From Bacteriovorax stolpii (GTDB lineage: Bacteria > Bdellovibrionota > UBA2428), in contig CAMCVE010000010.1 of assembly GCA_945881775.1 (NCBI GenBank), positions 30,138 to 94,137 of the forward strand: 64,000 nt of DNA. The letters run 5' to 3'. Below are positions 8,044 through 15,668 of the stretch, one piece after another. The notes below the pieces were generated by a model. That model saw nothing but the letters and a program-made list of their open reading frames with translations, had not been told where the DNA came from and searched no databases. The number at the start of each line of letters is the position of its first letter. Position 1 is the stretch's first letter. The position numbers and the translations under genes were made by a program.

Positions 8044-8871
8044 TCAGAGTAGCTTAAGTGCTAAGGCGGTGTTGGTGTTAGCTTGAGCCAACGTGGCCAC
8101 CGAGGCCTGTTGCACGATTGAGTTCTTGGCGAGGTCCGCCGCCTCTTTGGCGAAGTCGGTGTCTCGAATACGACTGTTGGCTGCCGCGAGGTTTTCCTCG
8201 TAGACGCCCAAGTTGTTAATGGTGGCGCCCATGCGGCTTTGGATCGCACCAAAGTTTGCTCGCATGGTTCCTACTTTTTCTAGGGCTGCATCGATGCCGT
8301 TCAAGGTGCTTCGCGCATCGCCCTTGCTGGACACACCCATGCCTGCAACTCCCAAGGAGCTCGCGCTGGCATTGGCTTCACCGGCTTCGAACGAAATAAC
8401 GTTGTTTTCTCCACCGCCCACGCCCACATGGAAGTCGAGTTTTCCTCCGGAACCGTTGAGGAGCTTGGTTCCTGAGTACTCGGTGGTGTCAGAGATGCGG
8501 TCAAGCTCTGTGACAAGCTGCTGCACTTCGACGTTGATGAACTTTCGCTCCGATTCGCCCACAGTGTCTGAGGCGGCCTGAGTCGCGAGTTCTCGGACGC
8601 GGATGAGGATGTTGGATGTTTCTCCCAAGGCACCATCTGCGACCTGCACAAAGGACACGCCGTCTTGCGCGTTTCGTTGCGCTTGAGCAAGGCCTCGGAT
8701 TTGTCCGCGCATCTTTTCGGAGATCGCTAGACCTGCGACGTCGTCGGACGATTTGTTGATGCGCGAGCCGCTCGACAGACGCTGCATCGATGTCTCGATG
8801 CCCCCGCTGTTTTGCTTCAGCTGCCGCTGAGCATTTAAGCTCGGAACGTTGGTTGCTATTCTTAGACCCAT
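8044..8871 (-). CDS. fliC: Flagellin
   Basis: Structural subunit of the flagellar filament, 275 aa. Both conserved ends are present: the N-terminal D0/D1 helices (RIATNVPSLNAQRQL, SSGSRINKSSDDVAGLAIS, NAQDGVSFVQVADGAL) and the C-terminal half (IRDTDFAKEAADLAKNSIVQQ, ANTNTALALKLL). The middle is short, about 60 residues, so there is little variable surface domain. It ends in KLL without the usual final Gln/Gly/Arg. GGGAGGG lies before the ATG. A sigma-28-like promoter lies about 150 bp upstream and an intrinsic terminator downstream. A second flagellin is encoded 2.3 kb away on the same strand. Confidence 0.96.
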   Translation of the reverse strand: MGLRIATNVPSLNAQRQLKQNSGGIETSMQRLSSGSRINKSSDDVAGLAISEKMRGQIRGLAQAQRNAQDGVSFVQVADGALGETSNILIRVRELATQAASDTVGESERKFINVEVQQLVTELDRISDTTEYSGTKLLNGSGGKLDFHVGVGGGENNVISFEAGEANASASSLGVAGMGVSSKGDARSTLNGIDAALEKVGTMRANFGAIQSRMGATINNLGVYEENLAAANSRIRDTDFAKEAADLAKNSIVQQASVATLAQANTNTALALKLL

Positions 8872-8998
8872 AATTAAAAACCCTCCCTAAAGCCCTCGAT
8901 TATTCGAAGACTGTTTTTGTGGGGGTGGGTTCTGGGGCCAGGCCTTGCTTCGTCTAAACAGAAGGGGCTCCGCTAGGAGACTTCCAAGGCTTGACCTC

Positions 8999-9064
8999 AT
9001 TACGCACCGCGTCACATTGTTCATATCGACACGGTGCGTAATAAACTTTAGCGCGGTGCGTTAT
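8999..9064. repeat. Three CGGTGCGT-type repeats around the flagellin promoter
   Basis: ATTACGCACCG (8999-9009) is a perfect inverted match of CGGTGCGTAAT (9032-9042), with 22 bp between. A near-direct copy, CGGTGCGTTAT (9054-9064), starts exactly 22 bp after the second, about two helical turns. The copies bracket and overlap the promoter -10 and -35 elements, so they look like binding sites for a regulator. Confidence 0.7.
9023..9050 (-). promoter_or_regulatory. Sigma-28 (FliA)-like promoter for flagellin
   Basis: On the minus strand TAAAGTTT (9050-9043) is followed after 12 nt by GTCGATAT (9030-9023). The sigma-28 consensus is TAAAGTTT, 11 nt, GCCGATAA: the -35 matches fully, the -10 in six of eight positions, with one extra spacer base. 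It lies about 150 bp before the flagellin ATG. FliA control of flagellin is general knowledge; this site is a prediction. Confidence 0.65.
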
Positions 9065-9198
9065 TTCGAAAAACTAATTCTAAATATTTGAAATTAAACG
9101 TGTAAACAAGGAAATTTTCTAAGGTTTGTGGCTTCGGGACAGTTTAAGATTTCATTAAATTCAGGAGGAATCTCAAGTTTGTTATCTCGGTTTGGGCC

Positions 9199-10953
9199 CT
9201 AGCGACCCAAAAGACCGCCGAGTCCTCTGCTAGCAGGGGGTCTCGGTGTAGGGGTCTGGAGATCTCGAGGTTTCAGGGGTGCGCTGAAGACTTGCTTCAA
9301 GAGCCCTTGCCATCCGGAGCCTGCTTGTTGTTTTTCGAGGGCTTCGACACGCAGGAGTACAACGCGTTTGAGTTCTTCCCTCGTGCGGCGATCATCCGTT
9401 GCGGAGAGACGAGGGCTTGGGAGGTACTCGGGATCCAAGACACGCACTGAAGCATCCGACAAGGTCTTGAGAATCAGATCACGGTAGTTCTGTGCGAAGC
9501 GTGTGTGAAGAATTTCGTTTTCGAGCTTAGCGGTGTCGACCTTCGGGTCTCGAACGGTATCCAGGTCCGCGCTCTGCTCCGAGCTCATGTCGAGGGCAAC
9601 AATGAAACTGAGGCGTGCTCGAGCTTGGTCGACAAAATAGTGCAGTCCCGGAGTGCTTTGGGAATTTGATAAGTCCGGGAAAAGGAGTTGATGCATTTGC
9701 AGGTCGCGAGCATCAGACGGTAGGGGCAGGACTTTTGAGGCGCGGCTCTCGAAATCAATTTCATCGGTGTGCGCGGCGAGGCCAAATCGCTGGGCGACTT
9801 CGCTCGTAATTTGCGGAAAAAGTGCAGCCGCGTGATGAGCCGAAGATCCTAATAGTGTCGCCAGGACATAACGCGATGCTGCTGTGAGCTCGTCTACATG
9901 CGCTTCGTTGCTCAGGGGAAGGCTGAGGATGGCGAAGCGTCCCTTTCGCACGCGCGCAGGATAGAGTGTGGCTTGTTTTTGGAGTTCTGCCGGCGAGACG
10001 AGTGTCATGGCGAGATTCGTTTTTGAGGCAAGCAGCTCATCCATCATGAGTTTGCGCGTTCGCTCGAGATAAATTGAGTCGAGATGTCGACGCAGTTCCT
10101 CGACGAAATCTTCGTAGCTCCCAGGTGCTTTTGAAAGACGAAATGCGAATCCGTCCCACTCGTGTTCGCGGATCTCGCGAGCGACTTGGAATCGTCGAAA
10201 GACAACAGGTTCGGAACTATTGAAGTGGAGTCGCACATTTTCTTCGCTGACGAAGAAGAAATTGAGATCCAAATAGATTCGCTTCCAAAGCTCCGTGCTG
10301 CGCAGCATGAGCGACGCAATTGTTTCTCCTGGATTTTTTTCGAGTTTGTAGGTTTCGCCCGCTACTCGAACAGAGTCGTGACCTTTTGTGTGGGCCTTTT
10401 GAGCCATGTCGTGGATCAAAGGTCGGTAGTAGGAGGAAATGAACTCGCGGGTCACGTGGCTGAGATCTTTCAATGAAACTCGGGCCGAAAAGTCGGGCTG
10501 CCCTCGCTCCCAGTCGCTTTTGTCGAAACGAAACACGAAGTCACACGTGCGACCAGAAGCGATTTTCGGGGCGCAGGAGTTTTTCCATGAGTCGACGAGG
10601 CGGGCGTAAACATCGGCATCGTTTTCTCTGGGATGGAGGCGATTGGCTGCGATCAGTGCTTTGAGCGCGTGCGTGAGTCGATACGAAGGGACACTTTCGA
10701 ATTTGTCGGCTTCGAGAAGGAGACGGTCAAGATTCGCGGCGAGAACAAATCCCGCAAGAGCGAGTGTTTTGTCCTCGGAAGTCGCTTCGAGGCCGAGCAC
10801 CTTTTGGAACTGGGAGCGTGTGAACGAGGTGACGTGGCCAGAGACGATGGCAGCCGCTACGAGGCTATTGACGGCACGCGCTTCGGAGCGCGCGACGGGC
10901 GAGGATAAGAACCCCGTCGCGAGAGCTGCCCAAAGCACGAGGCGAGTGCCCAT
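9199..10953 (-). CDS. Large exported hypothetical protein between flagellins
   Basis: I do not recognise this 584-aa protein. ATG 10953 gives a Sec-type signal (MGTRLVLWAALATGFLSSPVARSEA). The longer frame to 11163 reads through noncoding-like sequence. The mature part is mostly helical and charged, with many Leu/Arg/Glu stretches and only two Cys (KNSCAPKIASGRTCDFVF), which could form one disulfide. The C-terminus is a Pro/Arg-rich tail (PTPRPPASRGLGGLLGR). No enzyme motif or membrane anchor is visible, so it is probably periplasmic. It is flanked on both sides by flagellin genes on the same strand, but no flagellar function can be shown. Confidence 0.75.
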   Translation of the reverse strand: MGTRLVLWAALATGFLSSPVARSEARAVNSLVAAAIVSGHVTSFTRSQFQKVLGLEATSEDKTLALAGFVLAANLDRLLLEADKFESVPSYRLTHALKALIAANRLHPRENDADVYARLVDSWKNSCAPKIASGRTCDFVFRFDKSDWERGQPDFSARVSLKDLSHVTREFISSYYRPLIHDMAQKAHTKGHDSVRVAGETYKLEKNPGETIASLMLRSTELWKRIYLDLNFFFVSEENVRLHFNSSEPVVFRRFQVAREIREHEWDGFAFRLSKAPGSYEDFVEELRRHLDSIYLERTRKLMMDELLASKTNLAMTLVSPAELQKQATLYPARVRKGRFAILSLPLSNEAHVDELTAASRYVLATLLGSSAHHAAALFPQITSEVAQRFGLAAHTDEIDFESRASKVLPLPSDARDLQMHQLLFPDLSNSQSTPGLHYFVDQARARLSFIVALDMSSEQSADLDTVRDPKVDTAKLENEILHTRFAQNYRDLILKTLSDASVRVLDPEYLPSPRLSATDDRRTREELKRVVLLRVEALEKQQAGSGWQGLLKQVFSAPLKPRDLQTPTPRPPASRGLGGLLGR

Positions 10954-11118
10954 AAGATCGACACTCGGCGCGACCCAAGGTCGCCAAATTTCGCACTTCG
11001 GGCCCATAGTCTCTATGAAGCAAGGGATAGGCCACCTAGCTTTCGAATTTAATTCTCGGGTATTCTCGGAAATTGAAGAGATTTTTGTGGCAAGTTGAAA
11101 TCCATGATCTCCGCACCC

Positions 11119-11160
11119 AAAAAAAAAGAAACTCCCCGGAGACCGAAGTCTCCAGGGAGT
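11119..11160 (-). terminator. Intrinsic terminator of the second flagellin gene
   Basis: ACTCCCCGGAGAC (11131-11143) pairs with GTCTCCAGGGAGT (11148-11160) with one mismatch and a tight CGAA tetraloop. On the minus strand the stem is followed by UUC and then nine U (11127-11119). It lies 28 bases after the flagellin stop. Confidence 0.92.
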
Positions 11161-11187
11161 CACAGTGGAACTTGAGTGAGCGACTCT

Positions 11188-12021
11188 TTATTGCAGAAGC
11201 TTAAGGGCCATTGATGTGTTCTGGTTGGCTTGAGCCAAGACAGAGGTCGATGCTTGGGTCTTGACCGTGTCACGGGTCAGGTCCGAAGTCACCATTGCGT
11301 AGTCAGCATCCTTGATACGGGACACTGCAGCCGAGAAGTTCTCAATGCCGGTCTCGGTGTTGTTGATCGTCGATTGGAGACGGTTCTGCAAGGCACCGAG
11401 GTTGGAACGGTTCGCGTTCAGAACGATAAGAGACTGGTCAAGTTTATCGAGTCCTTCTTGAGCGGAACCTTTTTGGGTGATGTCGATCCCTGTCAATCCC
11501 AAGGAGTCCAAGCTGACGTTGGTCTCACCAGGATTGTACGAGATACGGTCCAGGAACTCGTTGTTCTTGGAGCCGATTTGGAATTCGAGCTTGTCGCCTG
11601 ACCCGTTCAGGAGGCTCTGACCGTTGTACTCGGTGCTTTGCGAGATACGTTCGATTTCGAGTTTCAATTGCTGCGCTTCGCGGTCGAGGTAGCCACGCTC
11701 TTTTTCGCCGACGGTGTCGGAAGCAGCTTGGACGCTCAGTTCGCGAAGACGGGTGATCATGTTACCAACTTCGTTCATGCCGCCTTCTGCGACTTGGATG
11801 AACGAGATACCGTCCTGGGCGTTGCGGCCTGCTTGACGGAGACTGCGGATGTTCGCGTTCAGGTTCTCACTGATTGCGAGGCCGGCGGCGTCATCGGCGG
11901 ATTTGTTGATGCGCGATCCCGATGCGAGCTTTTCGTTGGAAGAAGCGAGAGTGCCCTGGATGCTCTTCAAATTACGTTGAGCGTTCACGGACAGCATGTT
12001 TGTATTAATTCTCATTCCCAT
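11188..12021 (-). CDS. fliC: Flagellin
   Basis: Second filament subunit, 277 aa. It has the standard ends: RINTNMLSVNAQRNL, ASGSRINKSADDAAGLAIS, RNAQDGISFIQVAEGGMNE at the N-terminus and KDADYAMVTSDLTRD, ANQNTSMALKLLQ at the C-terminus, including the normal final Gln. The central region is short, as in the other copy, but the two differ enough to be distinct filament components rather than a recent duplicate. GAAGGGG precedes the ATG. It has its own terminator, so it is probably a monocistronic, separately regulated gene. Confidence 0.96.
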   Translation of the reverse strand: MGMRINTNMLSVNAQRNLKSIQGTLASSNEKLASGSRINKSADDAAGLAISENLNANIRSLRQAGRNAQDGISFIQVAEGGMNEVGNMITRLRELSVQAASDTVGEKERGYLDREAQQLKLEIERISQSTEYNGQSLLNGSGDKLEFQIGSKNNEFLDRISYNPGETNVSLDSLGLTGIDITQKGSAQEGLDKLDQSLIVLNANRSNLGALQNRLQSTINNTETGIENFSAAVSRIKDADYAMVTSDLTRDTVKTQASTSVLAQANQNTSMALKLLQ

Positions 12022-12426
12022 TTGTTATTCCCCTTCAAAGTTCAATCGATCACCTCCGTGTTCAGTTCAGTCGTCACAAAGAGTTTGCCGCTCTTCGTAT
12101 CGCTTCGGCCTTAATCCGTGGCCATTGGTTATTGTTCGTGTCAGTTAAGTTAAAGTTTCAGGTTTGTTCTGACTTGCTCATCCTAAGTTATTTTGTTCGC
12201 CTAGGACTTGCGTCCGTCCTTAGTTTCGAACTGATTAAAGTTCGTCTGTCCTCCAACCCTCCTCTCTTTCGCGCTGACCCGGAACAACTCGCGGGACCAG
12301 AGACACCTTGGAGTGATGTCATTTGCGCACTTAGTACGATTCGGAATTTTGACGCTCGACTTTAAGGAAAATCGCAATTATTTTGACTTCTTGCGGTGCG
12401 TTGTTAATGTTGCGTCGCGTAAAAGT
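12022..12426. promoter_or_regulatory. Divergent intergenic region between flagellin and rsmH, 405 bp
   Basis: No gene is visible. The left part serves the leftward flagellin and the right part the rightward division cluster. On the plus strand TTGACT (12383-12388) and TAATGT (12405-12410), 16 nt apart, form a weak sigma-70-like promoter for rsmH. A copy of the flagellin repeat motif (CGGTGCGTTGT, 12394-12404) lies in that spacer. I found no convincing sigma-28 site for the second flagellin. No mraZ gene is present. Confidence 0.45.
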
Positions 12427-13329
12427 ATGGAAACTTTTCAATTATCTCACACACCCGTCATGCTCCGCGAGGTGCTGAATTCTTTGCCTGAGGGTCGCGT
12501 TGAGCGATGCTTGGACGTGACAACAGGCGGCGCGGGTCATTTGGCGGCAATTTTGGAACAAAAACCCCGTTGGAAGGCTGACGCCTGGGACCGAGACCCC
12601 GACGCCGAGGCGCGCATTTGGAAGAATCTTTCGGCGCGAGGACTCGAAGGACGAGTTCAGTTTACTCGAAAGGATTTTGCTCAGCCACCTGTAGATCCTT
12701 CGGTTCTCTATGACTTCATCATGGCGGACATAGGCGTCTCTTCGTTTCAACTCGACGATCACGCTCGTGGAATGAGTCTTCACTCTGAGCAGAAGCTCGA
12801 TTTCCGCATGGATCCCTCGAGCGGCGCTCCCTTTGGTGTCTGGCTTGCCGCTATCGAGGAGCGCAAACTCGCAGAGATTTTCTACCGCTACGGAGAAGAA
12901 CCCAAAGCTCAGAACCTCGCAAAAAAGATGAAGGCGTGGGGCGGCGATTCGCTCGCAAGTGCCAAAAATTTTGCGGATGCTGTCAGTCGAGCTCTTGGCT
13001 ACAACCCGCACGAAAGTCGCAGACACCCAGCGACTCGAGTTTTTCAAGCGCTCCGAATCGCGATCAACGATGAACTGGGTCAGCTTGAGCGGCTCCTTGA
13101 GTGGGCTCCTGGTCATCTGGCGGAGGGAGGGCGTCTTCTTGTTTTGAGTTTCCATTCGCTTGAAGACCGTATCGTCAAACATCGCTTTCAGACCTTGGCT
13201 CGCGATAAGGGAGGCTTTGTTTTGCCCTTCACGAAGCCCTTGGTTCCATCGGAAAGCGAGACCGAATCCAATCCCCGCTCTAGAAGCACAAAACTTCGCG
13301 TCATCGAGCGCAGAAGCTTGGGGATTTGA
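12427..13329 (+). CDS. rsmH: 16S rRNA (cytosine-1402-N4)-methyltransferase
   Basis: SAM-dependent methyltransferase (MraW) acting on C1402 in the small-subunit decoding centre, 300 aa. Family signatures include SHTPVMLREVLNSL, MADIGVSSFQLDDHARGMS and DFRMDPSSGAP, plus the C-terminal VLSFHSLEDRIVKHRF block. I chose ATG 12427; the frame upstream to 12313 lacks family homology. It heads the division/peptidoglycan cluster rsmH-ftsL-ftsI-murE. The usual preceding mraZ is absent. Confidence 0.95.
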   Translation: METFQLSHTPVMLREVLNSLPEGRVERCLDVTTGGAGHLAAILEQKPRWKADAWDRDPDAEARIWKNLSARGLEGRVQFTRKDFAQPPVDPSVLYDFIMADIGVSSFQLDDHARGMSLHSEQKLDFRMDPSSGAPFGVWLAAIEERKLAEIFYRYGEEPKAQNLAKKMKAWGGDSLASAKNFADAVSRALGYNPHESRRHPATRVFQALRIAINDELGQLERLLEWAPGHLAEGGRLLVLSFHSLEDRIVKHRFQTLARDKGGFVLPFTKPLVPSESETESNPRSRSTKLRVIERRSLGI

Positions 13330-13367
13330 GCCGCTCCCCTTAAACTAAAGGGAGGGGGATCTCGATC

Positions 13368-13715
13368 ATGGGCACTCACCAGTCGCACGACTCGGAGGGA
13401 CAGGGTTTATTCAAGATTGTCATGGTGTTGGTTTTGGGAGCTTTGAGTTTCCTAGGTCACGCCTGGCTGCGGACCAAAGTTGTGACCACCAGTTTTGAAG
13501 TCGAGCAATCGCGTAAGGCACGGACGCGTCTCGAAAATGATTGGGTGGAGCTCAAGGCAATTCATGAAAGCCGCCTCAACGCAGCTCGACTCGAGGCCCT
13601 CAGAGAGCGTTTGGCGGATCAGGGCGAAATGTTTGTGGAGGCTCGTCCTGAGCAAATTATTTTTCTGTCCGAACCAATCCTCGCAACGTCGAGCGTTAAG
13701 GAGAGGCTCCCGTGA
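13368..13715 (+). CDS. ftsL: Cell division protein FtsL-like
   Basis: Small bitopic membrane protein, 115 aa. A short cytoplasmic N-terminus is followed by one membrane helix (IVMVLVLGALSFLGHAWL, residues 22-39) and a charged periplasmic segment of Glu/Arg/Leu heptads that should form a coiled coil (residues 45-90). FtsL is recognised mainly by this architecture and by its place between rsmH and ftsI; sequence is weakly conserved in the family. It would pair with FtsB and FtsQ at the septum. The last bases overlap the ftsI start (GTGA). Start ATG 13368 has a G-rich Shine-Dalgarno. Confidence 0.8.
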   Translation: MGTHQSHDSEGQGLFKIVMVLVLGALSFLGHAWLRTKVVTTSFEVEQSRKARTRLENDWVELKAIHESRLNAARLEALRERLADQGEMFVEARPEQIIFLSEPILATSSVKERLP

Positions 13716-15661
13716 CACGACTCCGTCTGGGTCTTTTGTTTTCGATGTTCGCGTTGTGTGCAGGCCTTTTAATCTTTCGGGCCTTTCAGTTGCAGGTCAT
13801 GCCGAGCAAGAACGTACAGCGGCTCGCGAGCCGGCAACTCAAAAAGACTGTCGAGATTGTGGGACGACGCGGAGCGATCCGTGATCGAAAAGGGCGTGAG
13901 CTTGCCGTTTCCGTCAACACCTCGTCGATCTATGTGAACCCACATTTGGTGAAAAACATTCGCAAGGTTTCAGCGGATCTTGCTGCGATCCTTGGGCTAC
14001 CGCGTGAGAAGGTTTTTGAGCGCTTGCAAAAAGCGCGCAGCAAAAAATTTATTTGGCTCGCCAGGCAGCTTGATCACGCGCAAATGGCGAGACTCAAAAA
14101 AATTGGAATTGAAAATCTTGAGGGCGTGGGTCTCCTGCCAGAGTACCGGCGCGACTATCCCCATTCGACTCTCGCGGCGCATGTGCTTGGCTATGTCTCC
14201 GTCGACGGGAAGGGACTGGCGGGTCTGGAGTACGTGCAGAACGACCGCCTCAGCGGAGGAAAGCGCTCTTTCGAGGTGCTTCGAGATGCCCGAGGTCGGC
14301 CCATTTTTAGTCAGATGGATCAGATCCGCTTGGACGACATGCGCGGTGAAGATCTCACGCTGACTCTGGATCTCTCACTGCAGGCGCGGGTCGAGAGAAT
14401 TCTCGCCGAATCCGTCGAAAGACATGAGGCCGATGCGGCGCTGGCGATCGTAATGAACCCCCACACGGGCGATGTGCTCTCACTCGCAAACTATCCCCGT
14501 TTCGATTTGAACCATGTGAATCTGTCGAGCGCTGACCAGCGACGCAATAGGGCTGTCACGGATCCCATGGAGCCCGGGAGCGTCGTTAAGGCGTTTGTCG
14601 TGGCCCAGGCGCTCGAAGATAAAGTCGTCAGTCCCGCGACGATGCTCTCGGGTGGTGGCGGTAAGATTCAAATCGGGCGCAAGACGATTCGCGAAGCGGA
14701 TAAGAAGCATTCCTTCGATCAGGTTTCGGTGCGTGATCTGATCCGCTTTTCGAGCAACGTCGGGACGATCAATCTTATGCGAAAGATGGGATTTGATCGA
14801 GTTGTCGATATCTATCGCAAGGTGGGCTTTGGCCAGCTCACGGGCTTGGGCCTGCCAGCCGAATCGAGAGGAATTTTCCGGGTGCCTTCGTCGAAGCAGC
14901 TTCTCGAGCAAGCCACAATTAGCTTTGGCCACGGTCTGGCGACGACTCCGTTGCAGATCGCGACTGCGTATGCCGTTTTTGCCAACGGCGGCTACCGTAT
15001 TCAGCCGCGGCTGATCCTCGATCCTAAGGCAGCACCGCTTGTGCGTGGTGATCGTATTTTTTCGGAACAGACGACCGTGCAGATTCGTAGCATCCTAGAG
15101 AAGGTCGTCGAGGAAGAGGGTACGGGTGCTCTGGCTAAAATCGAGGGCTACCATGCGGCTGGCAAAACAGGGACAGCCATCAAGACCGATCCTAAAGGCG
15201 GCTACATGGCAGGCGCCTACTGGTCTTCATTCGCGGGCTTTTTCCCCTCGCAGAACCCCGAAGTTGTTGTCTACGTGCTCGTAGATCATCCTCGTAGAGA
15301 CGGTAAGTATGCAGGTGCTGTTGCGGCGCCACTCTTTGCAGATATCGTCAAATCCTATCTCGGCGTCGGAGCCGCGGGAGCTCCTTCGATGATTGCGCGT
15401 CGACTCCCGCTGAAGGACAAAAGCGCCGGAAGAAATTCTGTTCTTTTGGGTGATGATCCACTGAAACAAGCTCTTTCGAATCTCGAACAAAACCGAATGC
15501 CTGATCTCGTGGGACTGTCACTCACAGAGGCGATGAGAGTTCTTGAAGAAGAGGATCGTCGTATCGACATCATCCACCCCGGGCGTATTGTTGAGGAGCA
15601 GCTCCCGCCCGCAGGTGAAACAATCGCAATTGGCGAGCGCGTTCGCCTCAAGTTGAGGTAA
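13712..15661 (+). CDS. ftsI: Peptidoglycan transpeptidase FtsI (PBP3) with PASTA domain
   Basis: Septal class B penicillin-binding protein, 649 aa. It has one N-terminal membrane helix (LGLLFSMFALCAGLLIF), a dimerisation/pedestal domain (residues 45-210), then the transpeptidase with SVVK (catalytic Ser, about residue 290), the SSN motif (FSSNVGTINL) and KTGTA (about residue 484). The C-terminal ~60 residues (MPDLVGLSLTEAMRVLEEE onward) form one PASTA domain, found in Spo-VD-like and some proteobacterial PBPs but absent from E. coli FtsI. Start GTG overlaps the ftsL stop. Confidence 0.94.
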   Translation: MTRLRLGLLFSMFALCAGLLIFRAFQLQVMPSKNVQRLASRQLKKTVEIVGRRGAIRDRKGRELAVSVNTSSIYVNPHLVKNIRKVSADLAAILGLPREKVFERLQKARSKKFIWLARQLDHAQMARLKKIGIENLEGVGLLPEYRRDYPHSTLAAHVLGYVSVDGKGLAGLEYVQNDRLSGGKRSFEVLRDARGRPIFSQMDQIRLDDMRGEDLTLTLDLSLQARVERILAESVERHEADAALAIVMNPHTGDVLSLANYPRFDLNHVNLSSADQRRNRAVTDPMEPGSVVKAFVVAQALEDKVVSPATMLSGGGGKIQIGRKTIREADKKHSFDQVSVRDLIRFSSNVGTINLMRKMGFDRVVDIYRKVGFGQLTGLGLPAESRGIFRVPSSKQLLEQATISFGHGLATTPLQIATAYAVFANGGYRIQPRLILDPKAAPLVRGDRIFSEQTTVQIRSILEKVVEEEGTGALAKIEGYHAAGKTGTAIKTDPKGGYMAGAYWSSFAGFFPSQNPEVVVYVLVDHPRRDGKYAGAVAAPLFADIVKSYLGVGAAGAPSMIARRLPLKDKSAGRNSVLLGDDPLKQALSNLEQNRMPDLVGLSLTEAMRVLEEEDRRIDIIHPGRIVEEQLPPAGETIAIGERVRLKLR

Positions 15662-15668
15662 GTGGCCC

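Larger units (their letters stand above)
8872..9198. promoter_or_regulatory. Flagellin upstream region, 327 bp without a gene
   Basis: The half next to the flagellin carries its ribosome site (GGGAGGG), a sigma-28-like promoter and three copies of a CGGTGCGT motif. The far half (about 9065-9198) is AT-rich and lies just after the stop of the exported-protein gene transcribed towards it. I see no strong terminator there, so readthrough from that gene into the flagellin is possible. Confidence 0.6.

Noticed and set aside
12151..12177. TAAAGTTT on the plus strand, a possible sigma-28 -35 element towards rsmH
   Set aside because: The downstream bases (TGACTTGC) do not match the GCCGATAA -10 element, and rsmH is not a flagellar gene.
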